Shown piece by piece: positions 24,301 to 36,108 of a stretch of DNA of 64,000 nt. The first letter of the stretch is position 1. Each line of letters starts with the position of its first letter. The stretch is from Porpolomopsis calyptriformis (taxonomy: Eukaryota; Basidiomycota; Agaricomycetes; Agaricales; Hygrophoraceae): assembly GCA_951640195.1 (NCBI GenBank), contig OX621174.1, forward strand, positions 992,001-1,056,000, read 5' to 3'. Both the position numbers and the translations under genes were made by a program. The notes below the pieces were generated by a model, which saw only the letters and a list, made by a program, of their open reading frames with translations, had not been told where the DNA came from and made no database searches.

Positions 24301-25891
24301 TGTCTTACACAATCCGGTTTCCGCAGTTGGGCTTGGACCCTCAGAGAATTACTCAGAGCCTGTGCTATCTGCAGCGGAAAGCGGCCACGAGGAAGTGCTG
24401 CAAATGCTGCTTAGGCAAACGGGCATGTCCGCAGATTGCAGAGATGACCGGAACAACACGCCTCTCATTTTGGCAGCCTGGAATGGTCACGAGGGTGTTG
24501 CCCGGATGCTGCTCACGCGTCCTGATGTGTCAGTGAACTCAAAAAACCGTTTAGACGAGACGCCACTGTTAGCCGCAGCCATGAACGGTCACAAGGCCAT
24601 AGTGCAACTATTACTGCAGCGTACAGAGATAGAAGCAGATCACCCAGACACATCTGGGTGCACACCTCTCTTATGGGCGGCTCGTCGTGGCCATGAAGAA
24701 ATTGTGCGGCTACTGCTTGAGCGGAAAGATGTAGTTGCCGACTCGAAGAATGCACGTGGCGACACGCCGTTGACCTGGGCTTCCCTCAATGGCCATGGAG
24801 GTGTGGTCCGACGACTGCTTGATCGGAAGGATGTCGATGTAAATACCAAAAATGAGCTTGGGAACAGCCCCCTTCTGTTGGCAGCTCAGTCTCGCCATCA
24901 CGGAGTGATGCGATCATTACTCGAACACCCGGACATCCATGCAAACGTTCGGGATAAATACGGTGACACAGTACTCTTGTGTGTGGCACGGGACGGAGAC
25001 GAAAACCTGGCTCGACTACTGCTCGCACGACGGGACATTATCGCGAACCCAACGAACCAAGAAAACGACACACCACTTACTTGTGCAGCTCGTCGTGGTC
25101 AGGTTAGTGTAGCGCGTCTTCTGCTTGAGCGGACGGACGTGGATGTAAACTGGAAGAACAAGTCTGGTGACACACCCCTTTCGCTCGCATGCATGGGTGG
25201 CTTTGTCGATGTCGTGCGATTACTGCTCAAACGCACAGATGTGCTCGCGGATTCCCCGGATCTTCATGGTAATACACCCCTCATATGGGCGGCACGTAAA
25301 GGCTTCGACAAGGTGGTGGAAGTGCTTCTTGAGCGGACTGACGTGGCCGTAGACGCGAAGAATGGACAGGGTGATACTCCACTCACCTGGGCATGTTGCG
25401 GGGGCTACGAAGCTGTGGTACGACTGCTACTCAAGCGAAGAGAGGTGGACATAAACGCAAAGAACAGCGTCGGCAACACCCCCATTTTGTTGGCAGCTCA
25501 GGGAAATCATCCTGCGGTGATGCGACTACTGCTTACCCAGCCCGGCATCTTTGCGGACTGCAAGGATAAGAGTGGTTTTACGCCACTCATATGGGCAGCT
25601 CAGGACGGCCATGAATCGGTGGTGCGAACCCTCTTGCAAAGGGACGATGTCACGCTTGACGCGAAGAGTTTACGAAATGACACAGCCCTTACTTGGGCAT
25701 CCTGGCGCGGCCATGAAGGGATTGTCCGACTGCTGCTAGAAAAAACGAATCTAGACCCAAACTGGAAGAATGAAGGCGGTAGAAGTGCACTTTCGTTGGC
25801 AGCTCAGGGTGGCCATCAATCCATCGTCCGTTTGCTACTTGAACGATCTCAACAACCGGCTGCCTCCAACACTGGTGGTGGTTACATGTAG
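21398..25891 (+). CDS. TKL-like protein kinase with N-terminal agaricomycete domain and C-terminal ankyrin array
   Basis: Fourteen exons, all junctions in frame: 21398-21753, 21810-22287, 22343-22387, 22442-22501, 22560-22635, 22684-22910, 22966-23139, 23191-23259, 23319-23534, 23584-23824, 23901-23999, 24054-24122, 24188-24265, 24327-25891; 1250 aa. Residues 1-340 form an unnamed domain (SDSERYVRQLLPQKHGYPLW, GVTIGDVGVVTQDG) that I recall from other mushroom proteins. The kinase spans about 370-645: TSGFCDVFRG loop, VAIK Lys about 401, HADLKSDN with Asp about 492 (HAD, so a non-RD kinase), DFG about 510, SDMWAFGM. The activation segment ends AIEL instead of APEL. About 80 linker residues follow, then 14 and a half ankyrin repeats of 34 aa. 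Catalytic residues are present, so it is probably active. A sensing or signalling role is inferred. Confidence 0.85.
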
Positions 25892-26182
25892 CAGGCACCT
25901 CGGCGACATCCTGGGGGGGGGGCGAATCATTCTTATGACAAGTTAAGATGTTACGGGATGAACTCCACTTATGATTTACCCATCTTGGGGACTTGACGGA
26001 TCGAGCATTCGTGATAATTAGTTTGTGTATATACTCCTGTATAACCATACGATCAAACAGAGGAGAATGATATCCATGAATTGTTAATGCAGTCATGACG
26101 TCATTATCAAACACCTGGTGAGTTACGAGTTAAAACCGGCCGACATTCCCGGTTGAAATGCTTTTCTGGTCCTCTTCTCGTG

Positions 26183-27134
26183 ATGGTGCCCCCTCTCCTC
26201 GACCGAAACTTAGTCCTCTACACATCCATCGTACGTCTCCTCACTTGGTCGAAAATATCCTAATGGAGGATTGGAACCACCTACCAAGGTCTGTCCCTAT
26301 GCGCAGCGCGCGCGTATTGCCTTAGAAGAGGTGTACGGGCGTGGCTCATACGAGGAAGTTGAGATTGATTTTGATGAAAAGCCGACCTGGTACCTCGAAC
26401 AGGTATGTCTTCAGTCTCTAGTTAAAGCTTTGAGTAGAAATGTGCTAAAGCGACTTCATATGTCACAGATCAATCCCAAAGGTCAAGTGCCGGCGCTCAA
26501 GATCGGAGAAGACGATATCTTCACTGAGTCTATGCGCATCGTCGAGTTGATGGGTGCGTCCTTAACTCTGTCCCTACCCGGCTTCATCGACTTTTCCTTG
26601 CTACATCTAACAGCCGACTGCTCCGAGCACACTGATCATCCATTGATGCCCTCTGATCCACTCGCGCGAGCCCGCGAACGTCGCTTCGTCGACCGCTTTG
26701 CATCACTCGTCATCGTTCACTTGAACCCCATCTACATGCGTGGCGACGTTTCCCGTGTGCCCAGTCTCCTTTCTGGCATCCGCGCGGTACAGGACTTACT
26801 TCCTGCTGTGTCTGGAGGGTCCTCTTTCTTCCTCGGTGATGATCGCTTCTCCTTCGCAGACATCGCCGTAGCCCCCTTCCTCGGTCGCATGTACACCCTC
26901 GCTGCAGCCGGTCTCATCCCCGACGTTTACGCTGCCCTTACCACTGATCCTGCATATGCGAGGTTGAATGACTACGCCCAATTTCTGTTTGCCCGAAAAA
27001 GTTTCCGAGATACCTTCCCCGACGAGAAGGTGCCTTGCTGCTATGTTTTTTATATAGTCGTGATAAGCTGACATTCAGCTGTTTTCCCCCAGATACTTGT
27101 CGAGCGCGCGAGCCAGCGCAAGTGTATCGGATGA
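26183..27134 (+). CDS. Omega-like glutathione S-transferase
   Basis: Model: 26183-26230, 26289-26402, 26469-26553, 26614-27029, 27093-27134; 234 aa. The N-terminal thioredoxin-like fold has LVLYTSIVCPYAQRARIAL, whose Cys in CPYAQR is the omega-class catalytic position. It continues with the cis-Pro motif NPKGQVPAL and ESMRIVELM. The C-terminal helical domain has FFLGDDRFSFADIAVAPFLG. Omega-class enzymes carry out glutathione-dependent thiol transfer and reduction in the cytosol. The ATG at 26183 is needed to place the first strand before the 58-nt intron. The last short exon adds a basic tail. Confidence 0.85.
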
Positions 27135-28299
27135 TTGTCACTAATTAAGGTACTTCTAGGCTAGCTACCGGCGGCATATTTTGGATATAGAATACGGGTA
27201 TAAATAGTTTGTCTTCAAGTTGATTATACGAAAGTACCAAGAGGTGGAGCCAACGGCACGCGGCCATTTGATGTCCCTATAAAATACACCATTTGGCTCT
27301 CGTCCATATACCGACACCTCGTTCGAAGACACTCGACTATGTTGAGATGTGGATTCATCCAACTAGTAGTTTCGTCGGACAGCAGTACCCGTCCAAACTA
27401 CATGGAGGTGGGAATCCATCCAACTAGCAGTTTTGTCCGACGACGGTAGTCCCTCCAGCCGAAACAAACGCGCACAGAGAGCGAGCAGTTGGTGCGTCTC
27501 TACCTGCCCTTTCAAGACCCAGCTTTGGAGAGGACTGGGCGGATGTGCTTCAGCATCAGCCTCGAAGCTAGTGTCTAGGCGGCAGTTTGCAGGAACGAGT
27601 GTCGACCACTGGCAAAGTGCTAACCTTCTGTCCCCGTCGAGCTCTGGGAGTGATGGCATTACTGTTGGTTGGTTGGTGTCCATCCGGGGTAGCCCCTTCA
27701 TTTTTCCCCTTCCGCGGGTTTTTTTGGGCTGGATTCATTAGTCTGACTCTTTGGTCAGCCAACTCAGTGAATGAACTATAAAAAGGTGTAAATGCCTCAA
27801 ACACTCTCGAAACGTTGGGATTCACCAAGCTCTTTCCCAGGTAAGAACTTGTGTTCCTTATCGGATGACATGGACGGTTTATCCTTCTTGACTAGTGCAT
27901 CAGATCTACACGGGCCAGATTCCTTCACAGTGAACGAGGCCTGCACCACCCTGCTCTCAAATGGTAGCATAAAAGTATAGAGGGGTGAGGACGAATATGC
28001 ATATAAAGGTGATTAGCTTACCCTGAGATTGGCGACAAGAGACCCGCGATTTGGACAGGAATTCTCAAATTGGAAATTGGAAATTGCTCTCAAATTCTTA
28101 TCACCAGGACTTCAAGCCAGCTTCTGGGCAATGCGCCTCTCGACGACGACTCGACGAATCCAGGCATTACCACTACACAGATTCTGCCAGAGAGAGACCG
28201 CCTGAGGTTTTACATGCCACAATACTTGGACCCCCATACACCCTTACAGCATGTTGCTCAGGGCGACAGGGATTGGTCAATCCTTATACTTTCACCACG
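27135..28299. other. Intergenic between GST and NLR5
   Basis: No gene was recognised. The region contains the short tandem repeat listed separately and several unsupported open frames. Its right part should include the NLR5 promoter. Confidence 0.5.
27342..27455. repeat. Imperfect tandem duplication of about 54 bp
   Basis: Two units, 27342-27394 and 27402-27455, share blocks such as ATCCAACTAG.AGTTT.GTC and GGA.TC/GACG..CAGTA with scattered changes. No function is evident. Confidence 0.55.
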
Positions 28300-31200
28300 A
28301 TGAGCAACCCCTTGGGCACCATTAACGCACAGCACGGTACAGTCAACTTGGTCGGACGTGATCAAAATATCACCGTCTTAAACTATAACTTTTATTCGGG
28401 GCCAGCTCCAGGTCAGTTTATTCGTTAGTGAGACGTTCAATGTGAGCAGAGACCATCTGATTGGACTTGTCTTAGAGAATGCCAACCCTCAGCAAGAATG
28501 GCCGCGATGCATCAACGATGCTCCTCTCGACCATCTCTCAGTTCATTTCACCGGAAGAGGAAATGAATTAGAGATTTTAAAGCAAGCATTAACCAAGGGC
28601 CAGAGAAATTCACCAGCCCGTTGCGCTGTTTACGGGATGCCGGGGGTAGGCAAGACACGGTTGCTGTTGTGGTTCGCCAAAATATCGTCCAATGAGGGCC
28701 TGTACTCGCACATATTCTGGACGTCGGCCACTAGTGTCGACAAGCTAAACCAAGGATTCGCCAAAATTCTCGATCTCGTCGATCATCGTGATCGTCATCT
28801 ACATGACCAAAGCGCGAAGCTGACGTCGGCAAGACTTTGGTTGGAAGGATCATATGGCGGTGACATCGATTGGCTATTGGTTATCGATAACGTTCACAGC
28901 GATGTAATGGACTTTCTTCGGTCGCATCTACCCCGCAGTAATGCCCGGGGGAAGATCATGTTCACAACGCGGACAGCTGAAGTTGCAGAGGCTTTAGCGA
29001 ATGCGGCGGGCGAACGGCATCTGGTTCTGGGACTTCAGGTCTTGGATCTACAAGAGACGACCCGCCTTCTTATCGATGTTGGTATCGACACAAAAACCAT
29101 AGCGCCGTCATCGCTAAGCAAAGCTGAAATTTTAGTGGAACATGTTGGTCGCCTGCCTCTTGCGGTTATTCATGCCGCCTCGTACATGAAACAGACTGGC
29201 ACCACTCTCGATGAAATGCTTACATTATATGAGAGTGAACAAAAGATGGAAGTAAGTTATCCCTACTGCTTATGTCGAACGCAAAGTGCTCACCTAATCT
29301 GACAGCTAATTCAATGGGAGAATAGGTTAAGTTCTTACGAGGAGCGGTCCGTATCGGCGACATTCTCCAACCAGTTTAGTCAATTGGATCAGGAATCCCA
29401 TGATGCTAGCAATCTCCTCAAAGTTCTCTCATTCCTAGATCCAGACACTATTCCCATGAAGATGATTGTTGAAGGAGCCAAACGGCTGTCGCTCCTTGCT
29501 CCTGCCATTTCACAATCCTCTTCTACCTCGGTGTCTTGTTCGCCATCACCACCCAAGCTTTCCCCATTACAAAGGCTGAAAGAATGGCGCCGTCGTCGAG
29601 GACGCAAGGATCGCTGTATAGAAAACCAAACGAATGACCTCAACTCAACGTCTCACGCACCCTCAGAATCCCAGTCATTGATTTCTCTCGTTCTTTCCCC
29701 CATTAAATTTCAGAGCGCCATACAAAGCCTTTGCAACTTATCTCTGGTCGAACGCAGGTTAAATCTCGAAGACTCTTCATTGTGGATACACGATTTGATC
29801 CAATTCATGGCGCAAGAATCTACGAGGACGGAAGAAACCAACAGAGAGTGGCTCCAGTTATCCATATCGCTTGCCTGTAGCGCCTTCCAGCATATCGAAG
29901 ACCACGAGTCACCACGGTCATGGACCGAGTGCGAGAAGTTTATCCCGCACTTACGGTCTTTAAACCAAGCGTGGAATGACGTTTATGGCATGAACACCGA
30001 GCTGACTGAGGCCAAGGCAAAGATTGCAGTATATCTGTCGAGCCGTGGGCGATATGGTGAGGCTGAGGAGCTGGGCAGGCAAGCACTTGATGTGAGGGAG
30101 AAGTGTCTAGGCGCCGATCACCAAGATACCCTAAGGTCGATGAATATCCTTGCTGTGATTTATAGGTTGCAAGGATGGTACGACAAGGCAGAAACGCTCT
30201 TCAAGCAAGTGCTAGCCAGCAGAGAGTTGATTCTGGGAACCGATCACTCAGACACACTCGACTCGATGAGACATCTCGCATCAGTGTGCCACTTGCAAGC
30301 ACGGTACGATGAGTCTGAGGCACTCCATAAACAGACGTTAGCCAACAAGGAGAGGCTCCTGGGAGCCGATCATCCAGACACTCTAATATCGACGGGCGAT
30401 CTCGCAATGGTGTACCAGTCGCAAGGACGGTACGACGATGCAGAGGTGCTGCATAAGAAGGTGTTATCCAGCATGGAGAAAGCTCTAGAGGCAAACCACC
30501 CTGATATGCTCATCCCGATGAACAATCTTGCTGTCCTTTATGAGTTACAAGGACGATACAACGAGTCAGAAACGATGCACAAGCAAGTGTTAGCCACCAT
30601 GGACAAGCATCTGGGGGCCGACCATCCGGACACGCTTACCTCCATGAGCAATCTTGCATCCGTGTATCAGTCGCAAGGACGCTATGCCGAGGCAGAATCA
30701 CTGTCTAAGCGGGTATTAGCTGATCAGGAGAAGATTCTAGGCGCCGATCATACTGCCACCCTCAAGTCAATGAGCGATCTCGCATACGTGTGCCAGCTGC
30801 AGGGACGGTGCGATGAAGCTGAGAAGTTTCAGAAACAAGTGTTGGCCGGTATGGAGAAGAATCTAGGGACCGACCATCCAGACACGTTGATTTCGATGAG
30901 CCGCCTCGCATCCGTGTATCAGTCTCAAGAACGGTACGACGAGGCAGAGGTGCTTTTCAAGCAGGAGTTAGCCCATATGGAGAGGCTTTTCGGGGACGAT
31001 CACCCAGACACCCTTGTTTCAATGAACAATCTCGCGCTGGTGTATCAATCCCAAGGACGGTATAATGAGGCGGAGGTGCTTCACAAAAGGGAGCTATCAG
31101 CCACGGAGAAGCTCCTCGGGGGCGACCACCCAGACACACTTGTCTCAATGAGCAATCTCGCGTCTGTGTGCAAGTTGCAAGGGCGATACGAGGAGGCAGA

Positions 31201-31480
31201 GACGCTTTACAAGCAGGTGCTGGACCACAGAGAGAATCTTCTAGGGACCGATCATCCAGAGACGCTTGTCTCTATCGGTAATCTCGCATGGGTGTATCAA
31301 TCGCAAGGACGGTATGACGAGGCCATGATGCTTCGTAAGCAGGTGGTAGCATGTAGGGAGAGGCTTCTAGGGGCGGAGCACCCAGACACGCTGAAGGCCA
31401 TGAAACATCTCGAATCGGTGTACCAGTCCCAAGGATCTGAGGAGACTAGGGATCAACTCACGAAGGATTTCACTTTGTAA
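28300..31480 (+). CDS. NLR5: NB-ARC-TPR STAND receptor (clade A, longest array)
   Basis: Model: 28300-28411, 28476-29251, 29306-31480; 1020 aa. Exon 1 has TVNLVGRDQN and is cut by a phase-1 intron, as in the others. The NB-ARC exon has GMPGVGKT (about 91-98), LLVIDN, FTTRTA and GRLPLAV. Exon 3 has the winged-helix-like region with a Ser/Pro-rich insert and a basic patch (RRRRGRK-like), then eleven TPR units, the most in the window. Repeats here are more diverged from one another than in clade B, so this array is probably older or less homogenised. Nearest relative is pseudo-NLR4, which shares the MSN.LGT start. Ligand and effector are unknown. Confidence 0.88.
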
Positions 31481-31615
31481 TAGACTGATTTTCCGACACT
31501 CTCATCCGTTTCATTGCATTCCATGAGTAATATAGATGTTATAATACGCAGGCCGCATGATTCTCCTCTGGTTGAGATGGTGCAAACAAATTCGAGTCTT
31601 GTTAATGATGTATTA

Positions 31616-32071
31616 TTATTCAAGGAGGAGAACAGGGGGGAATGAAATTTTCTTGATGACGTGGCCATCGGGGCTGCGAACCTCATAGCTCCTGGCTGTA
31701 TTGATAAAATATAACTGAGCATCGTAGCCTTCCATGCTTCCAGCCGAAAAAAGACGGACAGGACCGCCGCTGCACACATCCCAGACTGTAAAATTGCGAG
31801 TGTCTTCGACACGTTTCCCATCGGGCCAGACAAAGTCAAGTATATATAGTGACCCAACCTCTTCAGGCGTGACGCGACCGATGATTCCATTTACGCAGTT
31901 GAAAGTGGTCGACAAGTGGGTGTTGGGTGTGCCCTTCTGTGGCGATCATATAGTGTGAGTAGCTAGAGAGTGTAGAATACCTACCGTGTAATCTATAACC
32001 TTGGTATCTTTGAAAAACTCACGAGAGAATTCCTCGTAGGACATCTGGTGGGTGGTGTGTGTGCGAGACAT
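31616..32071 (-). CDS. Small conserved-looking protein of unknown function
   Basis: Model: 32071-31985 and 31936-31616, with a 48-nt intron; 135 aa. The N-terminus has a short helical run (YEEFSREFFKDTKVIDYT). The rest alternates hydrophobic and charged residues in beta-like fashion (LYILDFVWPDGKRVED, FTVWDVCSGGPVRLFSAG, SYEVRSPDGHVIKKISF). I do not recognise a family. It starts about 130 bp from NLR6 and is transcribed divergently, so the two may share a promoter. The clean intron and uniform coding style argue for a real gene. Confidence 0.6.
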
Positions 32072-32202
32072 GGTGGCTTGGAATGTTTCCCACGCCGTGC
32101 ACACAACTTATTAATAAACCTGTGGGCCCACCAACTCTTGTCAACCTCGATCTAGTTGATAATGCTGTGTCGAGTATTGCTCATCCTCATATCACCATCA
32201 TC

Positions 32203-35008
32203 ATGACCACCACCTCTTTACCTACGGCTCACATCCAGGACAGCACAGTCAACTTTGTCGGCCATGATCAGTTCAACTTGACCCCATACATCTATGTCTA
32301 TCCGCAAGGTGAGTTAGCGCAGTGGTGACTTCTCTGGAATGGTAACCTGGACGGTCATTTCATCTGCCACTGCGATTTCTGATCCTGCCCCTTCGATATC
32401 TCTGACTTCCATTATCAACTAGATCGCGAAGTATCACGACGATCTATCAACGATTCCCCCACCGGTCGTCTCTCCGTCCACTTTACCGGAAGAGACGAAC
32501 AAGTGGAGTTCTTACGGAATGCTCTGGCTAACCCACAAAATGATACTCCAAGCTGTTGTGCCGTATATGGGATGCCTGGTGTCGGAAAATCGCAGCTAGT
32601 ATTGCACTACGCCAAAATATCGTTTGATCAGGGCCAGTACTTTTACGTCTTCTGGATATCGGCTACCAGCGTCGACAAACTAAACGATGGACTTGCGAAA
32701 GTTTTCGATTTCATCTGCCATCCCGATCGCCACCTGCAAGAACAAGATGCGAAACTGACTGCAGCTCGACTGTGGTTAGAGCAAGCTACCGACGATTGGC
32801 TTCTCATTTTCGATAACGTCGAAAGAAGTTCGATTGATTTTTTTCAGACACACCTTCCTCGCAGAAATGATCGAGGCCACATTCTGTTCACGACTCGGAC
32901 CGCAGACGTCGCTGAGGCCCTGGTGGCTATCCCAGGAAATCGACTTTCCACACTCGAAATTCACCCTCTTACACCACACGATTCCGCAAATCTTCTTCTC
33001 CAAGACTCTGGCATGAAAATGGAGACTGTAACACCTTCACTATTGAACCGTGCCCAAGAATTGGTCGAATGTGTTGGTCGACTTCCCCTTGCGGTTGCCC
33101 AAGCGGCGTCTTTTATGAGGCAGACTCACGCCACTCTCGATGATTTGTATGAAATGTACATGGGCAATGAAAAGATAGATGTAAGTTCATATGCACTTGA
33201 GTATTACTTATAGTGATTCACTGATATCACAGGTCGTCGAATGGGAGAATGACTTGACTCCATACCAGGAGCGATCGGTAGCGACTACGTTCACTAAACA
33301 ATTCAAAAGGTTGCAAGAAGACTCTATAGATATCAGCAATCTGTTCAAAATCCTTTCATTCCTTGACCCAGAAAACATCCCGGTTGCGATGCTCATTGAA
33401 GGGGCCAAAGAGTGGTTGGACCCACAGTACCCACTAGAGGATACCCCATCTCAACCAGAACCTGATTCTCGTATATTCCTCGAGTTTCGGTCAATGATTG
33501 GCCTAATTTGTTCAACTGCGAAATTCCGGACAGCTGTACAAAAACTACAAGCGCTATCTCTAGTGGAATATCGATCTACCGAGGGGAACCCTTCGCTATG
33601 GATGCACGATCTAATCCAATTTATAAGACACGACATTGCGAAGAAAGAAGACACGTATCGAGAATGGCTTCAGTCGTCGGTCTCGCTCATTTGTGGCGCG
33701 TTTCGACACATACAAGACCCCAGATTGCCACAGCGGTGGGACCAATGCGAAAAGTTTTTGCCACATTTACGATCTCTGAATCGGTGGTGGACTGGCGAGT
33801 ACGGTACAAACCTTGAACTGATTCACTCAATTACGAGGATGGCGCAGTATTTGAAGAGTCGGGGAAGATACGATGGTGCTGAAGTTTTGTACAAGCAAGT
33901 CCTTGAGGCTTATGAAACCAAGCTCGGATGCAAACATCTGTCCACCCTTGGCTCGGTGAACAACCTTGCGTGTGTTTACGCGTCGCAAGGGCGATACAAT
34001 GAGGCTGAAACACTCTACAAGCAGGCATTAACCGGCCACGAGACTCACCTGGGTTCCGATCACCCAGACACGCTTACGTCGGTACACAACCTCGCAGGCG
34101 TTTACTTCTCACAAGGACGATACGATGAGGCCGAAACACTCTCCAAGCAGGCATTAGCTGGCCGCGAGACCCATCTGGGTTCTGATCACCCGGACACGCT
34201 TTCGTCGGTACACAACCTCGCAGGCGTTTGCGAGTCACAAGGACGATACGACGAGGCTGAAACACTCTGCAAGCAGGCATTGGCTGGCTGCGAGACCCAT
34301 CTGGGTTCTGATCACCCAGACACGCTTACGTCGGTAGACAATCTCGCAGGCATTTACAAGTCACAAGGACGATACGATAAGGCCGAAACACTCTTCAAGC
34401 AGGCATTAGTTGGCCGCGAGACGCATCTGGGTTCCGATCACCCATCGACGCTTTCGTCGGTACACAACCTCGCAAGCGTATACGAGTCACAAGGACGATA
34501 CGATGATGCCGAGACACTCTTCAAGCGGGCATTAGTTGGCCGCCAGACGCATCTGGGTTCCAATCACCCAGACACGCTTGCGTCGGTACACAACCTCGCA
34601 GGCGTTTGCTTCTCACAAGGACGATATGATGAGGCTGAAACACTCTTCAAGCAGGCATTAGCTGGCTGCGAGACCCTTCTAGGTTCCAATCACCCACTCA
34701 CGCTTTCGTCGGTAAACAACCTTGAAAACCTTTATGCCGTACAAGGACGGTACGATGAGGCTGAAACACTCTACAAGCAGGCATTAGTTGGCCGCCAGAC
34801 GTATCTGGGTTCCAATCACCCAGACACGCTTACGTCAGTACACAACCTTGCTTTTGTTTACTCTTTGCAAGGACGATACGATCAGACTGAGGCTCTCTAC
34901 AAGCAGGCCCTAGCTGGTCTTGAAAAGTCTGTGGGAACCCACCATCCATATACTCAGAGGGTGAGGGAGAACCTTGCTTATATCTATCGGTCACAAGGGC
35001 AACTGTGA
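32203..35008 (+). CDS. NLR6: NB-ARC-TPR STAND receptor (clade B)
   Basis: Model: 32203-32308, 32423-33180, 33233-35008; 879 aa. Exon lengths (106, 758, 1776 nt) are identical to NLR7 and NLR8. It has the N-terminal motif STVNFVGHDQFN; NB-ARC with GMPGVGKS at about 85-92, LLIFDN, FTTRTA and GRLPLAV; then the winged-helix-like region and nine TPR units of exactly 42 residues ending in a capping unit (AYIYRSQGQL). Repeats 2-8 are nearly identical at DNA level. The sequence upstream of about 32160 is unrelated to the NLR7 and NLR8 promoters, so this copy has a different promoter. Function is inferred as for the others. Confidence 0.9.
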
Positions 35009-35152
35009 CTTTGGGTTGAGATCCTGGCTGTCCCGAGAGACATCGTTTTTGGTTGGCGGGTTGTTTGTATTGGTTTCACTCTCATCATATGGTTGCCGGA
35101 ATGGTGATGGAAATTGTGGTCGTTAATGCTAGCTTTTGGTTTTTTGGCCCTC

Positions 35153-35285
35153 GGAAGGTCCACCACCTCGCAAGGACATAAGCAAGCACGCATCAGACCA
35201 TATGTCTCGCAATCGGGTTTAATTGCACAGCCATGTCTGGATATTTCTTCAGGAACTCCAGCTGTGCCTCGGGTGCCTATGAAAA
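35153..35285 (-). pseudogene. TOM70 3'-terminal fragment downstream of NLR6
   Basis: The reverse complement matches the last exon of the TOM70 gene (about 53117-53260), including the region encoding [20 protein letters not shown] with changes. It lies at the NLR6 3' end in the same relative position that TOM70 occupies next to NLR8. It is a passenger fragment of the duplicated block. Confidence 0.7.
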
Positions 35286-35329
35286 TACATGCTATCCGCA
35301 CGTCTCCTCCTCCACTTTCCAAAGGCAGC

Positions 35330-36010
35330 TGACGACCTCATATCTGGCACACCAACGATCACCTAAACGATCCATCCCGCCTGTCCGCAACAAGCTCTAC
35401 ATCCTCTCTTCCCCAAAAACAACTGCCCGCGCAATCCGCTCCGTCTGTAACTATGTCGTCTTCCCTCCTAGACCACTCCCCGGGTTCCCTCCGCGCCAAT
35501 TTCCGCCCGAGCTCTCTCCAACCCATTCACTCTCTCCAAAAAAGCCTCACCCTCTTCGGAATCAGATCCCCCTTAGATTCATCCGACTCAACACTCGACA
35601 TCCTCACCGTTCTCCTCTCCCTCCCTCAGATGATGCCTACAACGCCGACACGGCTCAGGCGCTTCCAAATCTGCCGGCTCTTTTCTCGGCGACGGTATCC
35701 CAGGCCAAGTGTCTTCACAGGTTGCTTCCCCAGAACAGGTACATGACACCACCGAGTTCGACGACTTTATTCCTCATTCAAGTCCAGGGCCGCAACGAGA
35801 GCCTTGATTTTGGCGGCGGCTGGTTGGCTGGCTTTGCCACCCTGATAACGTGGCGCGATCATCTCCCGTCCCCCAGCCCCATCTGCTGTCACCTCTTCTG
35901 GCTCAGAAGCTCCCATCGCGGTCGTAGCGCGGAGATGACATGTGAGAGGATATGCTTCCTCGTCGAGGAACGCAGAAGCGAACGATACTGCATCAGTCAG
36001 ACATTGCGTA
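35330..36010 (+). pseudogene. Fragment of the hypothetical gene at 56882-59125 (central part)
   Basis: Pieces match the central region of the minus-strand gene near 58 kb: HIWH, a block around RAIRSV.NYVV, RANFRPSSLQPIHSLQKS, SLGDGIPGQVSSQV and DTTEFD. They are spread over several frames. It has no start and no continuous frame, and is a passenger of the NLR duplication. Confidence 0.65.
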
Positions 36011-36036
36011 TGACATTTAACCCTCATATTGTACCA

Positions 36037-36108
36037 GCGGGCCCACCAACTCTTGTCAACCTCCGGCGATCTAGTTGATAACGGAAGTCAGAGATATCGA
36101 AGAGGCAG
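36037..36108. repeat. Duplication junction with a short copy of NLR intron sequence
   Basis: GGGCCCACCAACTCTTGTCA occurs here and at about 32125, immediately upstream of NLR6. It is followed by GATCTAGTTGATAACGGAAG, the reverse complement of the 3' end of clade B NLR intron 1. The repeated junction marks rearrangement breakpoints. Confidence 0.55.

Noticed and set aside
33831..34280. Minus-strand open frames opposite the NLR TPR arrays
   Set aside because: They repeat with the 126-nt TPR period and are antisense shadows of the repeats.
32533..34960. CRISPR-like array in the repeated TPR region
   Set aside because: The period is 126 nt, fully coding, with no short palindromic repeat and unique spacers; the organism is a fungus.
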